Assembly (NCBI GenBank): GCA_045545095.1
Contig: JAZQAG010000049.1
Location: 3,292 to 67,291 of the forward strand
Direction: 5' to 3'
Source: Phocaeicola_A sp045545095
GTDB taxonomy: Bacteria; Bacteroidota; Bacteroidia; Bacteroidales; Bacteroidaceae
DNA length: 64,000 nucleotides
Shown in pieces: positions 34,055 to 41,893 of this stretch (position 1 is its first letter; every line of letters starts with the position of its first letter). A model generated the notes under the pieces. The model saw nothing but the letters and a program-made list of their open reading frames with translations, was not told where the DNA came from and searched no databases. Position numbers and translations under genes: made by a program.

Positions 34055-34744
34055 TTATACCAGCCCCCTCACCAAAAACCACAGCACGGGGACAAGCAGG
34101 GCGGGGAGCATGTTCAGCGTCTTACAATCTTTCAGTTTGAGGAGGGAAAGGCCTGAGGCGACAATCATCAGTCCGCCGACGATGAGCAACTCTGCCATGA
34201 GTGCTTCGCTGATGGCGGTACTTGACAGCTTTGCCACCAAGTAGAACATCCCCTGCCAACAGAAGAGTACGGGTGCGGCCAGTATCATCCAAATGCCGTA
34301 GGTACTGGCAAAGACGGTGGATGTCACCAAGTCGAGCGTGGCATTGGTATAGAGGAAGGTGTTGTCGCCCTTCAAGGCACTTATCACAGGGCCGAGCATG
34401 GCCAAGGGGCCAATGCAGTAGAGCAGGATGGCGGTGGAGAGACCGTCGGCCAAGTTGGTGTTCTTATTGCCCTTTGAACGTTTGTTTACCAAAGCGGCAA
34501 ACCGCCCGTCGAGATCCAGCGCCGTGCCTACCACACTTCCGATGGCTATCGACACGATGAAGAGCACTGGGTATTCGCTCTTACCGAAGTTGCTTATCAC
34601 CGCATTGAGACCGATACCCAAGCAGGCCAGCCCCAATCCAGTGTATAGCGTGTCCTTATACTTTTCCTTAATCCCTCTGTTCATTACAGCACCCACAATG
34701 CTGCCCACGATTATCGTGCAAGTGTTTACGATTGTTCCTATCAT
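34055..34744 (-). CDS. DUF554 family membrane protein
   Basis: From the ATG at 34744, 229 residues with about seven membrane helices, beginning MIGTIVNTCTIIVGSIVGA, the standard DUF554 N-terminus. Other marks: YTGLGLACLGIGLNAVI, CIGPLAMLGPVISALKGD and ASTYGIWMILAAP. YdfK/YqgA-type proteins of this family have no firm function. It converges with menA, leaving 6 bases between stops, and follows the DUF1349 gene by 11 bases. Confidence 0.88.
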   Translation of the reverse strand: MIGTIVNTCTIIVGSIVGAVMNRGIKEKYKDTLYTGLGLACLGIGLNAVISNFGKSEYPVLFIVSIAIGSVVGTALDLDGRFAALVNKRSKGNKNTNLADGLSTAILLYCIGPLAMLGPVISALKGDNTFLYTNATLDLVTSTVFASTYGIWMILAAPVLFCWQGMFYLVAKLSSTAISEALMAELLIVGGLMIVASGLSLLKLKDCKTLNMLPALLVPVLWFLVRGLV

Positions 34745-34755
34745 TTCCGGTTCAT

Positions 34756-35352
34756 TTATTGATTCTTCTTCAACCACTCCTGACGACGCAAGTCTGGCAG
34801 GTGTTTGATGTTGAAATGTTCGAATTTGGCTTTGAAACCGTTTCCATCGGGAGATGCAGCCATCAGACCAACCATAACGGGCGTATTGTCTTGAATCCAA
34901 CAATTGCGCATCATGATGTATTTCTTATCATCGAAGGAATAGAAGATTTCCACGGCATCCAATCGACGGACTGCTTTAATCCAGACAAAGGGGACAGGAT
35001 GCTCAAGTTGGATGACACTCCAGTCACTCGTGTGATGAGTGACAACCGTACTGAGATTGTACTTTCCGTCCACATACTCAATACCCGTCTTGACATAGTT
35101 CTCCTTGTCCACCCGAATCATCAGGCCAGCCTGATCAAAACGTTCTTTATATTCGCCGGAGACCTTCACCTTCACTTCGAACTCACCACCCCGCAAAGTG
35201 TAGAGGAAGGGAGCATCATCGACAGTAAATCCGTAATGCGATATGCGCCAATAATCACTTTGGGGAGTTGCGTCTATATAAAGTGTTCCTTCCTTAATTT
35301 CCCAACTCTCAGGTTCATTGAACCACTGCATTTTATCTAAAGAGTGTGCCAT
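34756..35352 (-). CDS. DUF1349 family protein (concanavalin-like fold)
   Basis: About 198 residues (ATG at 35352; another at 35367). Marks of DUF1349: FLYTLRGGEFEVKVKVSGEYKERFDQAGLMIRVDKENYVKTGIEY and VVTHHTSDWS, and GLMAASPDGNGFKAKFEHFNIKH near the end. The family has a lectin-like sandwich fold and includes the yeast Ree1-like group; no enzyme activity is established. No signal peptide, so cytosolic. Confidence 0.85.
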   Translation of the reverse strand: MAHSLDKMQWFNEPESWEIKEGTLYIDATPQSDYWRISHYGFTVDDAPFLYTLRGGEFEVKVKVSGEYKERFDQAGLMIRVDKENYVKTGIEYVDGKYNLSTVVTHHTSDWSVIQLEHPVPFVWIKAVRRLDAVEIFYSFDDKKYIMMRNCWIQDNTPVMVGLMAASPDGNGFKAKFEHFNIKHLPDLRRQEWLKKNQ

Positions 35353-35465
35353 AGTTGTAGCTGCCAACAGTTTGTAACAATTAATCTACGTATCTTTTTA
35401 CAGTAATTTCTGTCTGCAAAAATAGCACAAGGCCATGACTTATCCAAATATAAGTACTACATTCC

Positions 35466-36227
35466 TTATTTTCTTACAATCAGGATGCTGACCTCATAGA
35501 GCAGCCACATGGGGAGTGCGACAAGCATCAGCGTAAAGACATCAGAGGTGGGAGTAATTATGGCTGCAATGATGAGCAGCACTACAATGACGTGGCGACG
35601 ATAATGACTCATCAACGCGGCATTGATGAAGCCCATACGGCCAAGCACCCAACAGATTACAGGTATCTCGAAAACTATCCCCATAGAGAGGCTTACGGTC
35701 ATCAGAGTCTCCATATATGAATCAATGGTGACGGTGTTGGCTACTACGTCACTCACCTGATAGGTTCCCAGGAAACGGAATATCAACGGGAATATCAGGT
35801 AATAGCTGAGCAGCACACCAAGCATGAACATGATGTATCCACTAACCACCAGCCGGATGGCATATTTGCGCTCATGGGTATAGAGTGCAGGGGAAATGAA
35901 ATGAAAAAGCAGGTATATAAGATAAGGAGACGTGAGCAAGATACCGGCACAGACTGAAGCCTTCACATGGAGCAGGAACTGACGCGCCAACCCGATGTTG
36001 ATAAGTTGCACATCCCATGCGCCCACGTCTGACAATCCATCAGGAAACAGAGAGGCTGCAATCTGTTCCAACAAACGATAGGTGATGAAGCCGCTATCCT
36101 GTGGAGCCAGAATAATATCGAACAACTCGTCCTTGAAGAAAAAGGAGATGACAGCGCACACCACCACTGCAACAACCATCTTTATCAGGCTGCCACGCAA
36201 TTCATCAAGATGTTCCCAAAAGGTCAT
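35466..36227 (-). CDS. tatC: Twin-arginine translocase subunit TatC
   Basis: TatC is the six-helix receptor for RR signal peptides. The 253 residues begin MTFWEHLDELRGSLIK, the family signature, and contain SPYLIYLLFHFISPALYTHERKYA and MGIVFEIPVICWVLGRMG, a typical P3/TM5 segment. It begins 4 bases after the small tatA gene. No tatB is seen; a minimal TatAC system is common in this phylum. The genes just upstream encode proteins with RR motifs. Confidence 0.95.
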   Translation of the reverse strand: MTFWEHLDELRGSLIKMVVAVVVCAVISFFFKDELFDIILAPQDSGFITYRLLEQIAASLFPDGLSDVGAWDVQLINIGLARQFLLHVKASVCAGILLTSPYLIYLLFHFISPALYTHERKYAIRLVVSGYIMFMLGVLLSYYLIFPLIFRFLGTYQVSDVVANTVTIDSYMETLMTVSLSMGIVFEIPVICWVLGRMGFINAALMSHYRRHVIVVLLIIAAIITPTSDVFTLMLVALPMWLLYEVSILIVRK

Positions 36228-36231
36228 GAGT

Positions 36232-36387
36232 TTATTTCTCTTCCTTTTCTGTCCCGTTCATTCCGTCTTTGAAGCTACGCACTCCTTTACCCAAACCTTT
36301 CATCAGTTCAGGTATCTTTTTACCTCCAAAGAAAAGAAGAACAATCAGGGCAATAATGATAATTTCTTGAAATCCTATTCCAAACAT
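36232..36387 (-). CDS. tatA: TatA, 51 codons, too short for most gene callers
   Basis: Reads MFGIGFQEIIIIALIVLLFF, then GGKKIPELMKGLGKGVRSFK and a charged end: one N-terminal membrane helix, the FGxxKxPEL hinge and an amphipathic helix, exactly a TatA. The usual length is 55-90, so the tail is short. TatA oligomers form the protein-conducting part of the translocase with TatC. The ATG lies 5 bases after a heptamer array that fills its ribosome-binding region. Confidence 0.93.
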   Translation of the reverse strand: MFGIGFQEIIIIALIVLLFFGGKKIPELMKGLGKGVRSFKDGMNGTEKEEK

Positions 36388-36392
36388 GGTTT

Positions 36393-36434
36393 GATTTATG
36401 ATTTGTGATTTATGATTTGTGATTTATGATTTTA
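36393..36434. repeat. Six-unit heptamer array GATTTAT/GATTTGT before tatA
   Basis: Six ungapped 7-base units alternate GATTTAT and GATTTGT, ending GATTTTA, so a 14-base higher-order period is visible. On minus it reads as an AT-rich track immediately 5' of the tatA ATG and lies between the aldo/keto reductase stop and tatA. Confidence 0.85.
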
Positions 36435-36455
36435 TGTTCTGACTCTGAACAACCT

Positions 36456-37805
36456 TTACAGGGTATCCTGTTTGAGGCTTTCCACGAAGCGGTCAATGCG
36501 ATGCAACTGACGTGGTATATTGATGCGCTGCGGACAGTGTTTACTACACTGGTTGCACCCTATACAGTGGCTGGCCTGACGCAACTTGGGAACACTGCGG
36601 TCATAGCCCACAAGGAAAGCACGCCTTGCTTCGCGATATTTGGGGTCCTGACTGCTTTCTGGCACATTACCTTCGTTCACACACTTGTTATAATGCAGCA
36701 GAATTGCCGGAATATCAATTCCGTAAGGACAAGGCATACAGTATTTGCAATCGTTGCACGGGATGGTGGGATACTGTTTGATCAACCGACCCGTTTCGAA
36801 AAGAAATTCTTTCTCCTCTTCCGTCAACGGCACAAGGGGCGAGTAGGTGCGTATGTTGTCCTGCAGATGCTCCATATAGGTCATGCCACTGAGCACCGTC
36901 AGTATCAGTTCCGGCGTACCGGCAAAGCGGAAGGCCCACGAGGCGACACTGCTTTCAGGACGTTGCTGTTTCAACCGCTTCACTATGTGGTCGGGCAATT
37001 TGGAGAGACGGCCTCCCAACAGCGGTTCCATGATGATACCGGGAATCTGGTACTTTTCCAATGACTCGTAAAGACCTTTGGCATTGGAGCCATGCCAATC
37101 CACGTAGTTAAGCTGTATCTGCACAAAATCCCAATGATACTGGTCGTGCAGGGCCAACAACTCATCAAACACCTCCTGCGATCCATGGAACGAAAAGCCC
37201 AAACGGCGGATGCGTCCGGCCTTGCGCTCCTCCATCAGGAAGTCCATCATGCCATTATCCACAAACCGTTTGCGGAAATTGTCCATTCCACCACCGCCCA
37301 AAGAGTGCAACAGGTAATAGTCAATATACTCCACCTGCAGTTCTTCAAAAGAACGCCGGTACATGGCCAACGAATTCTCTCGCGAAGAATTGGAGAAGTT
37401 GGACAACTTGGTGGCAATGTAGTACGACTCACGCGGATGTCTTTTAAGGGCGATGCCCGTAGCCTTTTCCGACTTGCCTTGTACATAGACCGGTGCTGTA
37501 TCGAAATAGTTGACCCCATGTGCAAGGGCATAGTCCACCAGATCGTTCACCGCATCCTGGTCGATGATATCCCCCTTCCCTTCCGGATTGGGCATTGTAG
37601 GCCAACGCATACAGCCGTATCCCAATATCGAGACATTATCGTCTCCCAATCCCGGAAAACGGCGACAAGTCATCTTGTCTGTCGGGACAGGCCCCAACTC
37701 ACTGCCGGTCACATCAGTTTCCGCCTTCCGTTTGCACCCGCACAACGCGGCTGCCCCAGCGGCTGTGCCCAGTCCCATTATCTTTAAGAAATCGCGTCTG
37801 TTCAT
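36456..37805 (-). CDS. Tat-exported aldo/keto reductase with C-terminal ferredoxin domain
   Basis: Begins MNRRDFLKIMGLGTAAGAAALCGC, a twin-arginine signal (alternative ATGs at 37820 and 37853 only lengthen the n-region). 449 residues from 37805. The aldo/keto reductase barrel (~40-330) keeps the full tetrad: Asp in YFDTAPVYVQGKSE, Tyr in the same run, Lys in IATKLS, His in YLLHSL. The C-terminal part has two cysteine sets: CNDCKYCMPCPYGIDIP and CIGCNQCSKHCPQRI, for two 4Fe-4S clusters. Exported redox enzymes cannot use cytosolic NADPH, so electrons may come through the adjacent NapH/NapG-like protein. Confidence 0.9.
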   Translation of the reverse strand: MNRRDFLKIMGLGTAAGAAALCGCKRKAETDVTGSELGPVPTDKMTCRRFPGLGDDNVSILGYGCMRWPTMPNPEGKGDIIDQDAVNDLVDYALAHGVNYFDTAPVYVQGKSEKATGIALKRHPRESYYIATKLSNFSNSSRENSLAMYRRSFEELQVEYIDYYLLHSLGGGGMDNFRKRFVDNGMMDFLMEERKAGRIRRLGFSFHGSQEVFDELLALHDQYHWDFVQIQLNYVDWHGSNAKGLYESLEKYQIPGIIMEPLLGGRLSKLPDHIVKRLKQQRPESSVASWAFRFAGTPELILTVLSGMTYMEHLQDNIRTYSPLVPLTEEEKEFLFETGRLIKQYPTIPCNDCKYCMPCPYGIDIPAILLHYNKCVNEGNVPESSQDPKYREARRAFLVGYDRSVPKLRQASHCIGCNQCSKHCPQRINIPRQLHRIDRFVESLKQDTL

Positions 37806-37856
37806 ATCTCTATGTTCCATACTTTGTTCTTCATTCCATTTCCACAGTTCCATCTC

Positions 37857-39365
37857 CTAAATCTCCCGATGTCTCTCGTGTCCCTCCACATATATGGCAC
37901 TGAAGGGACGGGCCGGACAGAGATGCTCACAAGCCCCACAACCGATACACCGCTCTGTATTGATGGCCGGTATCTTGGGCGAACGCTTGTCACCCTCCAC
38001 CGAGGGAATCATCTGTATGGCTCCCGTGGGACAATGGCGGGCACAGTTGCCACAAGGCTGTCCGTCAGTCAGAGGAATACAGTTCTTCTTCACCCATACG
38101 GCATGCCCTATTTGGGTAGAGGACTTGTCTTCACGGGTGATCGGACGGATGGCACCGGTGGGACACACATCCGAGCATTTGGTACATTCCGGCCTGCAAT
38201 AGCCACGCTCATACCTCATCTCGGGCTGCATCAGCCTTGTCAAATCTGTAGAGGGAACAAGCACCCCGTTGGGGCACACCGACACACAAAGCTGGCAGGC
38301 AGTACAGTGTTGGGCAAAATGGCGGGCGCTCCATGCTCCGGGAGGCACCAGATGGGTTTGTCTGTCAGGCACCACCTTGTCCACGATGGTTGCCAGTCCG
38401 CCATCCACCTTCATTTCCTGCGCCTTAATGGCTGCCGTGGCCGTCGCCACGGCAGTTGTCGCCAGGAAGGTGCGTCGGGACGTATCTCCCACGTGCAACG
38501 AGTCTTGGGTTGCAGCCCCATCCCCTACAGGCTGTTGGTGATTCTTCACGACAGCTCTTCTATAGCTGATGGCCCCGCGTTTGCATTTGTCCAAACAGTC
38601 CATGCAAGCCACGCAGCGACTGTAGTCTATCCGGTGTTCCTTACTATTGATGCAAGCCGCCTTGCAATTGCGGGCACACAGTCCACATCCATTACATTTG
38701 TTGGTGTCAATCACAGGCTTCAGCCACGAAAAGCGTGCGATGAAGCCCAATACCGTACCGACCGGACAAATGGTGTTGCAATATGTACGTCCACCACGCC
38801 AAGCCAATATACCTATTATTAATAATGTAGCCACAGCGACTCCGAATGTCGTTGCGCTCCTTATCCATACCTCTGTTCCGTAAAAAGCATAACTGTCTGC
38901 CCGCTCAGCCAAATAGGCCAATCCATTGTTGCCCCACTGCCAAAGCGGAGCCAACAGGCTATGGGCAATACGCCCGTAGGCACTGTAGGGGGCCAGCAAT
39001 TTGGCCAATATGCCTCCACCTGCGAGCAACGACACAATAAAAAGAAGCAGCATGATGTAGCGCAACCACCTCTTCTCGGCCGAGTAGGCATACCGGTTCT
39101 TCTTGGCCTTCTTTCCCAGCCAGGCAAAGATATCCTGCATCACGCCCAATGGACAGATGACCGAACAATAGACTCTTCCAAACAATGCAGTCAGCAAGAC
39201 CAACATGACCACCACTCCTACATTCAGGGCAAGCAGGGCCGGCAAGAACTGGATTTTGGCCATCCAACCGAACCAAGCATGCAACGTTCCCGTAAAATCC
39301 AGAAACAGCATCGTTATGGCTACATAGAAAATGATGGCAAGGGCTACTCTAATTTTTCGCAACAT
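37857..39365 (-). CDS. NapH-NapG-like polyferredoxin fusion with internal Tat motif
   Basis: 502 residues from the ATG at 39365. The first half is NapH-like: about four membrane helices, two FGRVYCSVICPLG/GGRTYCNTICPVG motifs, and two cytosolic-type cysteine sets (CNGCGLCARNC, CVACMDCLDKC). Then comes SRRTFLATTAVATATAA, a twin-arginine motif at Arg297-Arg298. The rest is NapG-like with four cysteine sets: CTACQLCVSVCP, CRPECTKCSDVCP, CGNCARHCP and CIGCGACEHLCP. NapH and NapG are normally separate and pass quinol electrons to the periplasm. No nitrate reductase lies here; the partner is probably the next gene. Confidence 0.88.
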   Translation of the reverse strand: MLRKIRVALAIIFYVAITMLFLDFTGTLHAWFGWMAKIQFLPALLALNVGVVVMLVLLTALFGRVYCSVICPLGVMQDIFAWLGKKAKKNRYAYSAEKRWLRYIMLLLFIVSLLAGGGILAKLLAPYSAYGRIAHSLLAPLWQWGNNGLAYLAERADSYAFYGTEVWIRSATTFGVAVATLLIIGILAWRGGRTYCNTICPVGTVLGFIARFSWLKPVIDTNKCNGCGLCARNCKAACINSKEHRIDYSRCVACMDCLDKCKRGAISYRRAVVKNHQQPVGDGAATQDSLHVGDTSRRTFLATTAVATATAAIKAQEMKVDGGLATIVDKVVPDRQTHLVPPGAWSARHFAQHCTACQLCVSVCPNGVLVPSTDLTRLMQPEMRYERGYCRPECTKCSDVCPTGAIRPITREDKSSTQIGHAVWVKKNCIPLTDGQPCGNCARHCPTGAIQMIPSVEGDKRSPKIPAINTERCIGCGACEHLCPARPFSAIYVEGHERHREI

Positions 39366-39434
39366 GGTATTTGTGTTTATTTTTTCAATACAAGTTTTCC
39401 ACATGGTGATACCAACAAAGTGGGTATCATTTCG

Positions 39435-39458
39435 CAAAAGTATATTCTTTTTCTCAAA
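39435..39458 (-). promoter_or_regulatory. Promoter candidate of the Tat/Fe-S operon
   Basis: Minus-strand TACTTTTG (39435-39442) with TTTG (39455-39458) 12 bases upstream. The longer reading frame from 39437 would start inside the -7 box, which supports the start at 39365. Confidence 0.55.
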
Positions 39459-39619
39459 AAAACGATTTTTTCAAGATAAATGTACAGCCTTTTGTCCAAT
39501 TTATTTAATTTTCTCTCCTCCACAATACAAATAGGAAAAAATCCAAACTGCATTTTTGACGTTCAAGAAACGGAGAAGGGCTCTTTTGCCAATATTTTCG
39601 GATTAAATCCGACAAGCGT

Positions 39620-39703
39620 GTCCAATTTTTGGACACTTTTAAGTCGAAAAAGACGATTTAACAAATTTTTAGTCCCTTCTTCTTGCATAATCCTATAACT
39701 TTG
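39620..39703 (+). promoter_or_regulatory. Dyad plus -7 box of the first TlpA-like gene
   Basis: GTCCAA-TTT-TTGGAC starts at 39620 and the -7 box TAACTTTG starts at 39696, 76 bases later. TCGAAAAAGACG begins at +24 from the dyad start. The same elements at the same distances occur before the genes at 41894 and 50762. Confidence 0.65.
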
Positions 39704-39734
39704 AAACCAAAAATAACAACAGCATAAAAAGACT

Positions 39735-41675
39735 ATGAGAAAGAAAAGTATTATTTTGTTGGCCGCAGTGCTGCTCGTGGCCGGTGGTCAGGCATCAGCC
39801 TTCAAGAAGCAGTTCAAGGATGTAGAATGGCTGAACAGCAATGTCGGCAATGCAGAAATCACCCACGTGATGCTGACCGACACGGCCACCATCGTCACCT
39901 TCCACAAGCACGACACAAACAATGGCATCCGCTTTGACCGGGCCACCTGCCTCGTGGACGACAAAGGCAAGGAGTACCGCATCATGCGCAGCCAAGGAAT
40001 CCCCGACGAGAAGTTCGACCAATTCTTCCCAAAGACAGCCAACGAGGCGAACGACTTCAAACTGCTGTTCGAACCTCTGCCCAAGAAGACTCCTTTCTTT
40101 GATCTGATAGAGGGGAGAAAATCCGGTGACTTCCGAATCTTAGGCATACACGATGCCAAGAAGCCTATCGGGATTCCTACCTTCGTGGATACAGTGAGTG
40201 TGCCACAGGACTTCATCCGCACGGACACCGTCTGCCTGTGCGGACAGATTGAGGGATACTCGCGCGACATGGGGTTCAATACCATGCAACTCTATCTGGG
40301 GAACGAACTGACAGGCGAGGACACGCCCAAAGCCATCGATGTGCAGGAAGACGGGACATTCGAAATCAAGTTTGTCGATTTTTATCCCAAGGAGCTCTAT
40401 TTCTCTATCCGCACGGAAAACCTCTATCAGCCAATCAGTGCCTATCTGGTGCCAGGATGCACCACCGTGATCAACATCCACAAGGACTGGACGATAGACT
40501 ATAAAGGCTCTGACGAGGAGGTGCTGCGTTGCGAAAGGCTGATAATGAGTGGAACGGACTACATGAACAGCTATCAGTACAGGGACTATGAAAAAGATAA
40601 GGAGGCGCTGTCGTTTGCAGAGATGCAGGAAAAACTGATGGGACTGGCCAAGACCAACGAAAAGGCTGTGGATTACATAGCCTGGCGCAACGGTTTCAAT
40701 CCATGGGAGCGGCACTTGGCACACGTGTGGAACAAGTTACGCCATGCCCGGTGGATTATGGAGTACATCATGGATGCCCGGTTTGCAACCTACCGAAAAG
40801 TGACGGGTGAAGACAGCATCCGGGCCTATAAGAGGTTGGCCGATGTGACCGATGCGGCCAATTGGGGATTCTTCAGGGAATTGCCCTACAACGATGTCTC
40901 TTCACTGACCAGCAATGACATAAGCATTATGCTGAACCGCTATGAATTTGCGCCGGTGCTGGACGAAGCCTTCAGGCTCCTCATAGTGAAAGCCGACTAT
41001 GAAGCAAGCAAAGACAGTACCATACTGGCCAACGACATGAAGGTGACAGGAGCAGACAGCCCCTCGCTATGGGGAAAGATTGTCGTACTGAGAAAGACGG
41101 AGAACAATCTCAAAAACTTCCGGAAGGAAAAGGAGGAACAGAAGAGGTTGGTGGAACTCCGCCGCGAGACATTGGAGCATCCCGGCCTGCAGGCCAATCT
41201 CGACCGCCTCTACGCCAAGGAGCTGGAGCGGCAGACACTCATCTACAGCCTGCCCGATACAGAAGCAACCCGTATCCTGCGCCGCATGACGGACAAATAC
41301 AGGGGGAAATACCTGCTCATTGACTTCTGGGGAATGGGATGCGGCCCCTGCCGGAGCGCCATCGAACACTCCAAGGAGTTGCGCAAGACCTTCAGACTCC
41401 ATCCCGAGGTGGATTTCCTCTTCATCGCGGCACCTGAGTCAACCGAAGAGGCATACAACAACTACGTGAAGGAGAACCTCGATGGGGAGGACTGCCACCT
41501 CATCACCCGCGACGAATACAACAAACTGATGGAACTCTTCCAGTTCAATGGCATTCCCCACTACGAAACGCTGGACAAGAACGGTAACGTGGTGCGCGAA
41601 GGACTGGAGTACTGCCTCTACGATACCAACACATTTACCGAGAAACTGAAAGAACTGAAAAATAGATTAGAATAA
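39735..41675 (+). CDS. TlpA-like thioredoxin-fold protein, paralog 1
   Basis: 646 residues, signal peptide to about 23 (QASA). N-terminal beta domain (~25-135), then a DUF4369-like segment (LCGQIEGYSRDMGF), a helical linker, and a C-terminal thioredoxin fold with WGMGCGPCRSAI, active cysteines Cys536 and Cys539. Such envelope proteins reduce or isomerise disulfides, often in pairs with ResA/TlpA relatives; partners are unknown. It is a single-gene unit separated from paralog 2 by 218 bases. Confidence 0.85.
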   Translation: MRKKSIILLAAVLLVAGGQASAFKKQFKDVEWLNSNVGNAEITHVMLTDTATIVTFHKHDTNNGIRFDRATCLVDDKGKEYRIMRSQGIPDEKFDQFFPKTANEANDFKLLFEPLPKKTPFFDLIEGRKSGDFRILGIHDAKKPIGIPTFVDTVSVPQDFIRTDTVCLCGQIEGYSRDMGFNTMQLYLGNELTGEDTPKAIDVQEDGTFEIKFVDFYPKELYFSIRTENLYQPISAYLVPGCTTVINIHKDWTIDYKGSDEEVLRCERLIMSGTDYMNSYQYRDYEKDKEALSFAEMQEKLMGLAKTNEKAVDYIAWRNGFNPWERHLAHVWNKLRHARWIMEYIMDARFATYRKVTGEDSIRAYKRLADVTDAANWGFFRELPYNDVSSLTSNDISIMLNRYEFAPVLDEAFRLLIVKADYEASKDSTILANDMKVTGADSPSLWGKIVVLRKTENNLKNFRKEKEEQKRLVELRRETLEHPGLQANLDRLYAKELERQTLIYSLPDTEATRILRRMTDKYRGKYLLIDFWGMGCGPCRSAIEHSKELRKTFRLHPEVDFLFIAAPESTEEAYNNYVKENLDGEDCHLITRDEYNKLMELFQFNGIPHYETLDKNGNVVREGLEYCLYDTNTFTEKLKELKNRLE

Positions 41676-41716
41676 TCGGTTGCGGCAAAATGCCATTCAA
41701 AAAAAGCAGAATTTAA

Positions 41717-41893
41717 ACTTTACTTTTGCCGCAAAGATACGCTTATATAATATATAGGTGTCTAAAAATTAGACATTCTGGCATCGGAAACAGACGTTTT
41801 TTGACTTTACCCTTGGAGGAGAGATGGGAAACGACTATTTTTGCCACAAAGAAGAGTACCAGGAAAAGTAAGACAAACAAAGATATAGAAATT
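41717..41893 (+). repeat. Duplicated leader, copy A
   Basis: 177 bases that align without gaps to 50585-50761 (offset 8868) with about seven mismatches. It contains TACTTTTG (41721-41728) and TATTTTTG (41836-41843) -7 boxes and the dyad GTCTAA-AAA-TTAGAC (41760-41774). Similarity continues into the signal-peptide codons. Confidence 0.9.
41760..41843 (+). promoter_or_regulatory. Dyad plus -7 box of paralog 2
   Basis: GTCTAA-AAA-TTAGAC at 41760, TCGGAAACAGACG at +24, and TATTTTTG at 41836, 76 bases after the dyad start. CTTG lies 20 bases upstream of the -7 box and serves as -33. Confidence 0.65.

Larger units (their letters stand above)
39366..39734. other. 369-base divergent gap: two promoters and three dyads
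   Basis: No gene seen. It holds the minus promoter at 39435-39458 and, for plus, perfect dyads TCGGATT-A-AATCCGA (39598-39612) and GTCCAA-TTT-TTGGAC (39620-39634) before a -7 box at 39696-39703. The remainder is AT-rich and featureless. Confidence 0.7.
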
